DNA from: Pseudomonas syringae
GTDB taxonomy: Bacteria; Pseudomonadota; Gammaproteobacteria; Pseudomonadales; Pseudomonadaceae
Reading direction: 5' to 3'
Assembly: GCF_000737245.1 (NCBI RefSeq)
Contig: NZ_JPQU01000078.1
Coordinates: 124,001-188,000 of the forward strand
Length of the DNA stretch: 64,000 nucleotides
The stretch's first letter is position 1. Each line of letters starts with the position of its first letter. A program made the translations under genes and the position numbers. Shown here in pieces: positions 1 through 10,800 of this stretch. The notes under the pieces are model-generated. The model was not told the origin of the DNA and made no database searches. It worked only from the letters and a program-made list of their open reading frames with translations.

Positions 1-983
1 TGCGTAACGTGGTGCAAGGCAATATGAATCGACACGGCGTGCCTCCTGCGAGCCTGGACGGTAATGGAACCGCGCAAGACTTATGCCATCCGGGCAAATA
101 CGGCGGTTCCTCGGCGGCGAGGCAAAACCAGGCACCATTAAAGCGCCAGCCGTGCCCCGCTGTGCAAGCGTTGCACAGAAATAAGGCATGGGGAGGGAAA
201 ATTTTCAGGTATCAAGCATGTAGGAGCTGCCGCGGGCTGCGAATGGCGGTGTGTGAGGCATTGTGCTTTTGCGTTCAATGAGAACAGCCATTGCGCAACG
301 CCTGCGTTCAGCCGGCCACAAGTCGCAATATCCTTGACCCATGCGATCTACGCATCATCGACTGGGCTTAACACAAACGATGTGCCAGTCGGAAATATGC
401 AACGCAGATTTTGCTTTTGCTTTTCCTGGTGCGATTTCACGAACGACGCCAAACGCGCGTCGGGAGGCTGAGCGCAGGTGTCGCGGGGTGGGTCGCTCGG
501 CAGGGATGCCGAGCGAGCGCCGCTGGGCCATGGATGGCCCTTCGGCGCGTGCCCACACCGCGGCACCGGAGCGAAGGAACCGCCGCGAAGCGGGGGCCGG
601 ACGCCAGCGCAAATGGTTTCCCCCCTTTGCCGAAACAAAGGGGGTCGACCGTCAGGGCGAAACCGGCTTCAGCCGCGCCCCAAATGCTGTTGTTGCCACT
701 CGGATCAAGGCGCAATACCAAATGAAAAATAGGCGACATCACAGCCGTAGTAAAAAGGAACTGCCGAAGGCTACCAATGACCGTGTGCCAGGCACCAACC
801 CTTCACAGTCTTCGGCAGCGCCTATAGAGACAGCGCAGCGACTCACTGGCAGCGCTTATCCGGAAACAGTGTCTCGCCAACAAGTTGGCTCCTATAGGAG
901 TACACAGTCGCTACTTGGAGCAGAGAGCTAGTGATCAATAAGCCGCCAAGCCCTTGTCTGTTTGGAGCTATTGAATGCTGGCT
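1..983. other. Gene-free left end with repeats and hairpins
   Basis: No convincing gene is present; the open frames here are short, overlap on both strands and read through hairpin repeats. At 161-177 there is a 7-bp inverted repeat (TGTGCAA, 3-nt loop, TTGCACA) that could be an operator, but no adjacent gene start supports it. Degenerate halves of REP elements are visible at about 220-243 (TGTAGGAGCTGCCG...) and 872-898 (...GGCTCCTATAGGA). The centre is a hairpin-rich repeat described separately. The minus-strand gene at 984-2513 ends against this region, and no clear rho-independent terminator was found for it. Confidence 0.6.
480..700. repeat. Hairpin-rich intergenic repeat element
   Basis: Three perfect hairpins follow each other: 493-502 with 507-516 (10-bp stem, GGGA loop), 525-531 with 534-540 (GGGCCAT/ATGGCCC), and 621-629 with 636-644 (CCCCCTTTG/CAAAGGGGG). 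The sequence around ATGGATGGCCCTTCGGCG resembles a widespread non-coding repeat of Pseudomonas genomes; that is from memory, not a search. It is most likely a dispersed repeat or mobile-element remnant marking the edge of the accessory region. Confidence 0.5.
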
Positions 984-2513
984 TCACACTTTTCCAAGCC
1001 TATCCCACAAACTGCCAAGCCAGCCCGGTACGCCAGGATGGCGTTCATTGCCGTGCCATTGGCGTAATATCTCCAGCCCTTGTTTGGCTCGCACGAGTTC
1101 AAGGTGAGGACGAACCGCCTCTCCGGAATCCTCATCCAGCGTCAAGCCAAGAGCTCGCCCCTTTTCAGTGAGGCGTCTAACTCCATTCTCGGTAATAAAA
1201 TCCGGCTCGGGTATTTCAATCCTGACAGTAGTCGAGGTCGTCATCACGTAGCCCTCACCCATTTTCTTCGGTACACAATTTGAGAATTGAGTACCCATGG
1301 GAACAGCCGCATCGGCCTCGGCAGAAAACTTCGTCACCAAGTGCTCTATTAAACCAAAGTCACCTAGCTTACCCAGCGCATAGGTTGGATTCAGTATGTG
1401 CCGCAAAAAACCCTGATCGAACCGGGTACTATTGATAGCCGCCCCATTCAACATTCGCGATGCGGCAGCGGCATCCTTCTCTGTGAAGCTCACAGTCATC
1501 TGCCACCCCTGATGGTTATAGCTACCCCCATTGAAACCTGAAAGGAAACGACCATTTCCAAACAATCGGTACCCTCCGATATCTGAAGCCAGGAGGTCGA
1601 CGTATTCCATATCAACATTTTTGTCCTCAACATAGGCATATATCTCAGAAAGCAGCTGACGATCCTGCTTCGTGAGGAACTCATAGTTAACACGAGCCAA
1701 ATCCGAACACTTTATTCCGTTGGTAGTGTCAACGACCGGAGGCTCATAACTGCCGAACAGTCGACTCACCATCAACTGGCGGCCACGGTCAGCGGTGCTG
1801 CTGGCTTTGGTACCAGGCAGGTCAGCTTGCGACGGGCGTGGTACTGCTGCGGGATCATCCGGCGGGGATGATTTGGCGAAAGTTACCTCTGGGAGAAGTC
1901 CACGAATAATCTCCACAGGGCTTGTCACCGGAGACTCTGGGATCAAGGTCTTGCTTGAACCGGCCGCAACTTTACTCTGCAAATCGGACGCATAGCCGTT
2001 CGGATACTGCGTTTGCTCAATTACGGGCAGCGAATTGAAGTGGGTCTGCGCTTCATGGAAAAACCCAGCCATTTTGCCCGTCGTGTTGTACTCGCTTAGC
2101 GCCCGGGTCGTGGCGCTCTGCCGCCAAAGCTGCTCCTGCTCAGCGGTTTCTAGTCTGGCCGACGCACGCTCTGCAAGGCTAAAGGTGCTGCTTTCGTCAT
2201 AGGTAATCAGAGCAAGCTGATCTCTAGGCATGCCTTTGAACGAGCCGATGTCGGCACTGCCACGGGCGCTCGATAATTCGCCTATTATTTGCGCTGCTTT
2301 TTGACCTAGAGCTTGCGGATCGAATCTGGTGTCTCGGATCTGCGCTTGCAGCGCCGCTGTGCTCAATCGACGGGCAAGCTCTGAAACAACACTCTCGGAG
2401 TGGGTGGTGTTCGCGTCGCTGTCAGCAGGCGCTGTCGGCGAGGGACAGGGTTTGATCTCTGCAGTCGTGCAGACCGCCTGAGCTTTTGTGGAATTGTTCT
2501 TAGTGATGAGCAT
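984..2513 (-). CDS. Unrecognised 509-aa protein, candidate secreted effector
   Basis: I do not recognise the family. The start at 2513 (MLITKNNSTK) has a GGGGAA ribosome-binding site at good spacing; the frame stays open 19 codons further upstream. There is no signal peptide and no membrane segment. Residues 1-45 are polar and rich in Ser/Thr/Pro: an aliphatic residue at position 3, no acidic residue before Glu19 and six serines in the first 50, which are the usual traits of a type III secretion signal in plant-associated Pseudomonas. Residues about 42-190 look like a folded helical domain (ALITYDESSTFSLAERASA; EYNTTGKMAGFF), a Pro-rich linker follows to about 265, and about 270-480 is a second domain (YRLFGNGRFLSGFNGG; GKLGDFGLIEHLV). 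It diverges from the propeller/CdtB-like pair. No hrp box was found upstream, so type III export is only inference. Confidence 0.7.
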   Translation of the reverse strand: MLITKNNSTKAQAVCTTAEIKPCPSPTAPADSDANTTHSESVVSELARRLSTAALQAQIRDTRFDPQALGQKAAQIIGELSSARGSADIGSFKGMPRDQLALITYDESSTFSLAERASARLETAEQEQLWRQSATTRALSEYNTTGKMAGFFHEAQTHFNSLPVIEQTQYPNGYASDLQSKVAAGSSKTLIPESPVTSPVEIIRGLLPEVTFAKSSPPDDPAAVPRPSQADLPGTKASSTADRGRQLMVSRLFGSYEPPVVDTTNGIKCSDLARVNYEFLTKQDRQLLSEIYAYVEDKNVDMEYVDLLASDIGGYRLFGNGRFLSGFNGGSYNHQGWQMTVSFTEKDAAAASRMLNGAAINSTRFDQGFLRHILNPTYALGKLGDFGLIEHLVTKFSAEADAAVPMGTQFSNCVPKKMGEGYVMTTSTTVRIEIPEPDFITENGVRRLTEKGRALGLTLDEDSGEAVRPHLELVRAKQGLEILRQWHGNERHPGVPGWLGSLWDRLGKV

Positions 2514-2906
2514 GAAGATTTCCCCAGCAGAGCGCTTCCATTGGATTGAGAAGAATAGGAATTCGGCCACCTGATGGATGTAGGAATGCGTGAGCTATGG
2601 CGTATGACAATTCCGTTTTGGCTTTCGGCAATTGCTGACCCTTCGCTCTTTGATGAGCTTCAGGTATTCCACCGAGGCATGAAGTTTTAGAGTACGAATA
2701 AACAACACGCGGAGCCGTAAAAAACTTAAAAAACCAAATATGTAACGCTCTCGCCAAACACTTATCTGCATTACCCTTGACTCATAGGTGCAACGCAAAA
2801 AGTGTGCCCAACAAATCGCACATTCCTACAACAGCAAGTAAGTTTTCCGGCAGAAACACCCCAACCAAACTGCTTAATTGATTGCCTTCTTCAAAGAGCA
2901 GGCATC
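2514..2906. promoter_or_regulatory. Divergent intergenic control region (393 bp)
   Basis: This AT-rich stretch separates the minus-strand 509-aa gene from the plus-strand propeller/CdtB-like pair and must hold the promoters of both unless they are read from outside. A TTGACT hexamer lies at 2777-2782 on the plus strand, but no convincing -10 follows at 16-18 nt. A/T tracts at about 2715-2745 may bend DNA or bind a silencer such as MvaT/H-NS, which is inference. No hrp box (GGAACC-type) was found on either strand. Confidence 0.4.
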
Positions 2907-3842
2907 ATGAAACTCAATACCACCGAAAATATCCACGGCATCATGCAAGGTTTTTCCACATTGACAGCAGAGGCGGAGGATGGCTGCCGTACAGCATTGC
3001 ATAACGGAACGTTGTTTTGCGTCTATCTGGGCAAAGGCAGAAAAATCACCTACATAATGAAGCCTCAAGAAGGACGATGGGGAGATCCAGCTCTGTTGGT
3101 GCGTGCCGCCTCCAACAACACCAACTACGTTGTTGAAGGGCAGCCCGCAGACACTGAGCACTCACACTACACGGTAAATACCACCGACTATGAAAACATT
3201 CCGAGTCTCGTCTCCTTCAATAACAAGCTGTGGTTGATCTACACCAACGAGTTAGGCTCCACTGAGTTTCACGCCTGGGACGAAAGCCACGCATCGTTCG
3301 TGCATGCGCACGAGCGGGCATTGGATATCGTGGAGTCGGCGACTTATGCGCAACTCAATAACATCCTCTATATGTTTTACAAACTGCATGACAGCAGCAA
3401 TATTTACTCCACCCACACGACTGACATGGAACTTTGGAGCAAGCCCGCGCTGGTCAAGAAAGATGGCGTCAAGTCGGTCAGTACCTATTTAAGCCCCGTG
3501 GCGATCACTTATCAGGGCTTGATTCACCTCGTCTACAAGGACCGAGACGGTGGTTTCTTCCTGCTCAAAGGTGATGGCGAGTGTTGGACCAGTCCCATTG
3601 CTTTCATTGGTGCTGATTATGGTCACTCCCCTGGTATCGCTGTGCATAACGGGCTGTTGAAGCTGGTTTTCTGTAACTTATCCAAAGCCACTTCAAACGC
3701 CCTGTATCAATACAGTTATGACGGCAACGCGCTCAGCCCGGTCGTTGCCAGCACGAGGCTGAGCGCAGGCGGATCTCCGGCGCTCAGTACCCAAGGCGGA
3801 AAGCTGGTAGCTACCTATCTGGAAAGCGCTCCAACGCCGTAA
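2907..3842 (+). CDS. Beta-propeller/lectin-like protein (311 aa)
   Basis: The protein consists of about six degenerate repeats of 45-50 residues, each with the pattern 'P-x-L-x-x-x-N-x-x-L-x-x-h-Y' (SLVSFNNKLWLIYTN; ATYAQLNNILYMFYK; VAITYQGLIHLVYKD; IAVHNGLLKLVF; ALSTQGGKLVATY), which is what BNR/sialidase-like and fucose-lectin-type beta-propellers look like. No catalytic sialidase motif stands out, so binding of a glycan or protein is more likely than hydrolysis; this is inference. The start at 2907 (MKLNTTENI) is preferred over an upstream in-frame start because AGAGCAGG precedes it and the earlier 35 residues look unstructured. There is no signal peptide. The CdtB-like gene begins 66 bp downstream, so the two are probably co-transcribed and may form a binding/active toxin pair. 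Base composition is visibly more AT-rich than in the core genes. Confidence 0.7.
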   Translation: MKLNTTENIHGIMQGFSTLTAEAEDGCRTALHNGTLFCVYLGKGRKITYIMKPQEGRWGDPALLVRAASNNTNYVVEGQPADTEHSHYTVNTTDYENIPSLVSFNNKLWLIYTNELGSTEFHAWDESHASFVHAHERALDIVESATYAQLNNILYMFYKLHDSSNIYSTHTTDMELWSKPALVKKDGVKSVSTYLSPVAITYQGLIHLVYKDRDGGFFLLKGDGECWTSPIAFIGADYGHSPGIAVHNGLLKLVFCNLSKATSNALYQYSYDGNALSPVVASTRLSAGGSPALSTQGGKLVATYLESAPTP

Positions 3843-3908
3843 CAACTTTTCGCCTGACGGATCATTTATCAGCCACTTCCTATCTCATTAAACTCTGGAG
3901 GCCGCCCA

Positions 3909-5249
3909 ATGCCGGTCGATCAACGCATACGCACCTACATTGCAGATCAACTTCTATCGGGCGATATCGAAACACAGCTTGAAGTTGTGATCAGCGACAT
4001 CGTAAGTCTTTTGGCCGCAGCACCTGCTGACGCTGTACATACCAGCGCCTACTTGTCTTACTTCTTATCTTCGCAAAGTATGAGAAGCGATAACGAGGTC
4101 GAGCAAGCTGCCTTCGCTGTACACATGACTTTCCTGTTTCGTCGGCTCTATAACGACGCTACTTTTATCAGGCATTTGCGTGCGGGTCCCCTCACAGACG
4201 GCTACGCCGTTCTGCTTAACTTCTACCGTATTCACTATGCTTTCAACCTCAATGGCCTGAGATCCCCGCTGGGCCCACTTACGCTGGACTATGGCAATCC
4301 ATTGAGAATGCTGCAAATCATTGTGGGTGCGGCTTATGGACCGTGGAGTGTTCACATCCGACTGATGGGCGAGATCAGGGATTACCACCACACTCGGATT
4401 CGACGCTACGCCACCACACAGCACATCGAACTGGGCAGGCTGCGAGCACCCACTCACCAGCAGTTCCGCGTGGCAACCTGGAACATGCAGGGCACGTCAG
4501 AAACGTTCAACACCAAATGGCGAACCAAAGTTCTGGAACTGGCGCGAGCCAATGATGTGGTCTTGATTCAGGAAGCAGGCGTCAGCCCGCTTTCGGCAAG
4601 ACTTATCAGCTATTTGAACGTGCAGGATCAGTTCGGGACAACTCATGTAGTGGCGCAACTCCTCTGGGAGGCGGGAACCACCAGCCGCCCGGAGAATTAC
4701 CATGTGTTCTATCTGGATGTGAAGCGGCTACGGGTCAATCTGGCGATCGTGGTAGCGGCCAGCAGGGACATTGATGTTCGCGAGGTTGTCATCCTGTCAG
4801 ACGGATTGCCGGACAGTAATGGCGACCCGGTTACCCGTCCCGCCTTCGGGGTACAAATACGCAGACAGAGCCCTGCCCCGCACCCTCCCGCAGAGACGGT
4901 CACAGTACTCAACTTTCACGCCATCTCTGGAGGCGGACCCAATGCTCCTCGCATGCTGAGGGAGATCAGCTGGCACACCGAGACGCCTTACGTCCTTGCA
5001 GGAGATTTCAACCGAGATCCGAGGACAACAAACAGCGCGTATCCCTCACGACGAGGGAACTGGATATCCCCGCCAGATATCGCTCAGCTGGTCATGGCCG
5101 AGGCGGCGACCCATCCCAGCACCGACCCACAGAACATGCTGGATTATGCGGTTACCAACGGCACATCAGAAGTTACTCGGGGAGGACGGGTTGATACCTT
5201 AGGACCTTCAGATCACCTGGCTGTCAGCTACCAGTTCAGCTTCCCCTGA
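3909..5249 (+). CDS. CdtB-like DNase toxin with novel N-terminal domain
   Basis: Residues about 184-446 form a DNase I/endonuclease-exonuclease-phosphatase domain of the CdtB type, the active subunit of cytolethal distending toxin. Visible motifs are RVATWNMQG (187-195), IQEAG with metal ligand Glu222, RVNLAIV (275-281), HAISGGGPNAPR with catalytic His337, GDFNRDP with Asp366 and Asn368, LDYAV (Asp412) and SDH (Asp435-His436). All expected catalytic and metal residues are present, so it should be active as a nuclease or phosphatase. Classical CdtB carries a Sec signal; here that is replaced by a 183-residue, mostly helical domain that I do not recognise, and no signal peptide is seen. The start at 3909 has TGGAGG seven bases upstream. 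It follows the propeller gene by 66 bp. No CdtA/CdtC ricin-type subunits are in the window. It converges on ygiQ. Confidence 0.88.
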   Translation: MPVDQRIRTYIADQLLSGDIETQLEVVISDIVSLLAAAPADAVHTSAYLSYFLSSQSMRSDNEVEQAAFAVHMTFLFRRLYNDATFIRHLRAGPLTDGYAVLLNFYRIHYAFNLNGLRSPLGPLTLDYGNPLRMLQIIVGAAYGPWSVHIRLMGEIRDYHHTRIRRYATTQHIELGRLRAPTHQQFRVATWNMQGTSETFNTKWRTKVLELARANDVVLIQEAGVSPLSARLISYLNVQDQFGTTHVVAQLLWEAGTTSRPENYHVFYLDVKRLRVNLAIVVAASRDIDVREVVILSDGLPDSNGDPVTRPAFGVQIRRQSPAPHPPAETVTVLNFHAISGGGPNAPRMLREISWHTETPYVLAGDFNRDPRTTNSAYPSRRGNWISPPDIAQLVMAEAATHPSTDPQNMLDYAVTNGTSEVTRGGRVDTLGPSDHLAVSYQFSFP

Positions 5250-5255
5250 AGGAGA

Positions 5256-5279
5256 CTAAGGGGGATTACTCCCCCTTAG
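5256..5279. terminator. Hairpin between convergent genes
   Basis: A perfect 10-bp stem (CTAAGGGGGA/TCCCCCTTAG, 4-nt loop TTAC) lies between the CdtB-like gene and ygiQ. No T-run follows on either strand, so it is either a weak bidirectional terminator or a 3'-end stabilising structure. Confidence 0.55.
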
Positions 5280-5282
5280 GGC

Positions 5283-7583
<2,301 letters not shown>

Positions 7584-7831
7584 GTCGATGACCGGCGTTG
7601 GTGTTCAGGAAGGCGAGTCTCTCTACAGAAAATCGCGGCCGCGGAATATAGCACAAAATTTGATCAAGTCCGACGACAGTGGTCGGATTAATCTTCAGCT
7701 CGCATGCATGTGCAACAAGTCGCAGCAACAACGATAACTATCTACCGCCGCACCCGCATATCCGTGCAGTTAGCTTGCCTTTTTGTGCCCCGAACCACCT
7801 GCGGGGCGCCCCCCGAAAAGGCAATGCCACC

Positions 7832-10800
7832 ATGACATACACTCTAGACACCGCCCTCATGACCAGTGAAACCTGGTCCGCCTATCAGGCCCTGGATCTG
7901 ATCGAGAGTCAGCTTGGCGACTCCCTTGCCAGCCTGAGCAACGATCAGCGCCAGCGTTATCTGAAACTCTGTCGGATAGAACCCCTGGCAAGGCAGGATC
8001 TGGCCGAGGCCATCCAGGGCTTCAAAAGCAGTTTTGAAGAGGAGGCTTACCCCGCACTGGTTCAACTGTTTCGAGCGAGAACCGGCCAGACCCTGGACCT
8101 GCACAACACCTGGCTGCACACCCGCGTGCTTGAACTTCCGCAGCGCCAGGACGCTAAAGACCCTATCGAGTTACTGAGCACTCTGTTCAGCTCGCGCACC
8201 AAGCGCGCTCTGGCCGGCAACGCACCGCGTGAACACGTTATGTCCACAACGCTATGGCAGGCAGCGAAAGATAATTTCGCCTTTCATCTTTCCAGCCGTC
8301 TGCATTCAGGCCTGGATTTTCAACGCGCCAGCGTGATCAACACCTCCGCCTACGGCTCAGACGCTCATACCGTCGAAAACCTGGGGGTAGCCCACTGCAT
8401 TGACATCATTCGCGAGTTCGATCTGGCCTCACGCTTGCGCAAGGCTCTGGCCAGTCATCTGGCGACCACCCTCAATCCGCTGATTTTTGCTCATCGCAAA
8501 GCCAGCTTCGAACTGGACTTGCTGGAAGCGATACGCAGCAACAGGCTGTCCAGCGAGGGTCTTGATCAGAGCCCACGATTGATGGAAGCGCTGACGAAAG
8601 AAAACGCGCTCAACTGGCAGTTCTTCCATATCTATTTCGGCTGGCAGTTATTACCAACGCCCACCACGGTATCTTTGCCTTTCTGCGTGTTCTCGCTGCC
8701 TGAAGGCTCGGGCGTGTTCAGTTATTTCCCGAATCGCCCGCAAGGCGCGCTGCGCTATCACCGCAGTGCGACGGATGCCATTACCTCTTTACGGGAACAG
8801 ATTTCTACAGATGCCAAGGCCAACCGGATCGACTGGCTGCTGCGCACCCTGTCGCTAACCGATCAAGGTGCGTTGCTCAGCGAACTCAAAACCACCACTG
8901 TCGATGAAAGCCAACTGAACTGGATGGCGAAACAGCTCTACACCGCATTCAGCAGCCGCAGCCCGGCCACTGAACGCCTCTATATCCGCGCCGAGATCGG
9001 CCAGGCGAAACCCTCGTCGCACTCGCTGCTGACCGCCATGGAGATGCGCCAGAGCCTGACCCTCTTCAACGATCTGCATAGCATCGCAACGTCAACGGCC
9101 ACCAAGGATTGGGAGCAAGTCAAAAAGACCTTGCTGCACATCGGCAGCGAAATCCTCGAACTGCTCACCCTGTCTGCTCCAGGCGGTGTGACCGGGCTCA
9201 ACCGTCTGATGATGACCGCCAGCCTGGGAACGCTGACTTACAACGCGATCACGGCCAGCGAAGCGTTCGCCCGTGGCCAGTCTGCGGACTTTGTCCAGGC
9301 GCTTGGCGATATCGCGGAGCTGGTCATCAGCAGTCGCATCCAGGGGGTTGGCGCAAAACTTTCAGCGCAGCGCACTCAGCACTTGATCACCTCCCTGAGC
9401 AAGCCACGTGCCGCGCAAATGCCCAATGGCGACCGTCGTCTGTGGCTACCTGACCTGCGCGCCTATACAGAACACGATCCCCGACTGCTGAACGGCTTGA
9501 GTGCCAACACCGCTGGCTTGTTCGAGGCGGACGGTAAAATCTACGCGCGGATTCAGGTGGATGAACAGGTCAGGATCGGCGAGCTGGTTTATGACACGGA
9601 CTTCAAGCAGTACCGACTCAAACACCCTGACCCGCAGCAATATCAGCCGTTGGTGCGCCATGACCAAAGCCGCGATCAGTGGCGGCTGGCACCCGCAGAC
9701 GTCAGCAATCTGACCAGTACCGAACTGCTGCAAACCATGATGCGCCCGGACTTACCAGCGCTCAGCCGTGAGGATGTGCAGTATCTGCAAACGCTGACAC
9801 AGGTCGAGCGCCCACAACTGGAAGCCGCCTGGAACGGCGACGCCCCAATACCCTGGGCCTTGGAATTCGCGACGCGCGACCTGCAACAGCTGCGCACAGA
9901 GGGAAGGCGCGACCACATAGAACAGGACAACCGCTCGACCACATTGGCCCTGCGCCTGCGCTTCAAGTACCTGCCAGAAGCCGCAGCGCGGGAGTTGGTG
10001 CGCCAGTACCCGACGCTGAGAAACATCAACCGCTATGCAGCGCTAGACGCAGAGCAACGGGCCGCCGTCGACAAGGCCGAGCTGCAAAGCCGACTGATCC
10101 GGGTACTCAATACCCTCAACGATCCCAACGGGCGCGGCATGGGGGCCGATGCAGAGGCCATTGCCTGCAATTTGCTCAGCGTGCAGCCCGGCTGGCCGGC
10201 AGATTTATGCATACAGGTCTATCAAGGTGCGCAGGACTTCAACGGCAATATCGTCAAGAGCAACAATCTGCTGGGCACCTACGGCAATGAGTCCGCCAGC
10301 AACGCCGTTATTCTTGCCCGACTCGACGGGCGTTATGCGGGGTACGACCAGACCAACGCCGATATGCTGCAGCCTCGCAGCACTGACTACCCGCTGATGA
10401 CGGCGCTGCTGCGCACACTGACTGACGCTCAGCGCGACGACATGAGATATCAGCTGCATGACGGGCCCAAACTGGCAAAGACCATACTGAGCCAGGCGCA
10501 ACTCAACACGGACGTGCTGGGTGACCTGCTGCCGATACCTACCACCTTTGACCTCAGTACTGAACGCCTCGCAGCATTCCAACTGGTGAGCGACTACAGC
10601 AGCACCAAAGCCGACAGCGACGGCCTTTACCGCGATAACGGCAAACTGTATGCGTGCATCGACGGTGATTTCTTTCAGGTGTTGCATGATCGTGACGCTT
10701 CCAGCCCGGGTCGCAAAGTCATGCGCATCGTCAGGCCCGGGGACCCGGTGGCTGGCGACGCCGACAACCTCTACGTCTCAAGCCGAGGCGGCCGCAGCGA

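Noticed and set aside
150..180. Sigma-54 promoter or NtrC site near the TGTGCAA/TTGCACA repeat
   Set aside because: The GG and GC elements are not at the required spacing and no gene start follows.
341..931. 196-codon frame in the left gene-free region
   Set aside because: It runs through three perfect hairpins, overlaps other frames on both strands and has no ribosome-binding site or domain.
2514..2906. hrp box (GGAACC-N16-CCACNNA) for the effector-like gene
   Set aside because: No GGAACC or its complement was found in this interval, so type III regulation is not supported by the promoter.
3909..5249. Housekeeping exonuclease III or sphingomyelinase as the identity of the nuclease gene
   Set aside because: The combination of ATWNMQG, IQEAG, HAISGGG, GDFNRDP and RVNLAIV segments in order fits CdtB better than XthA or SMase, and the gene is in an accessory block.
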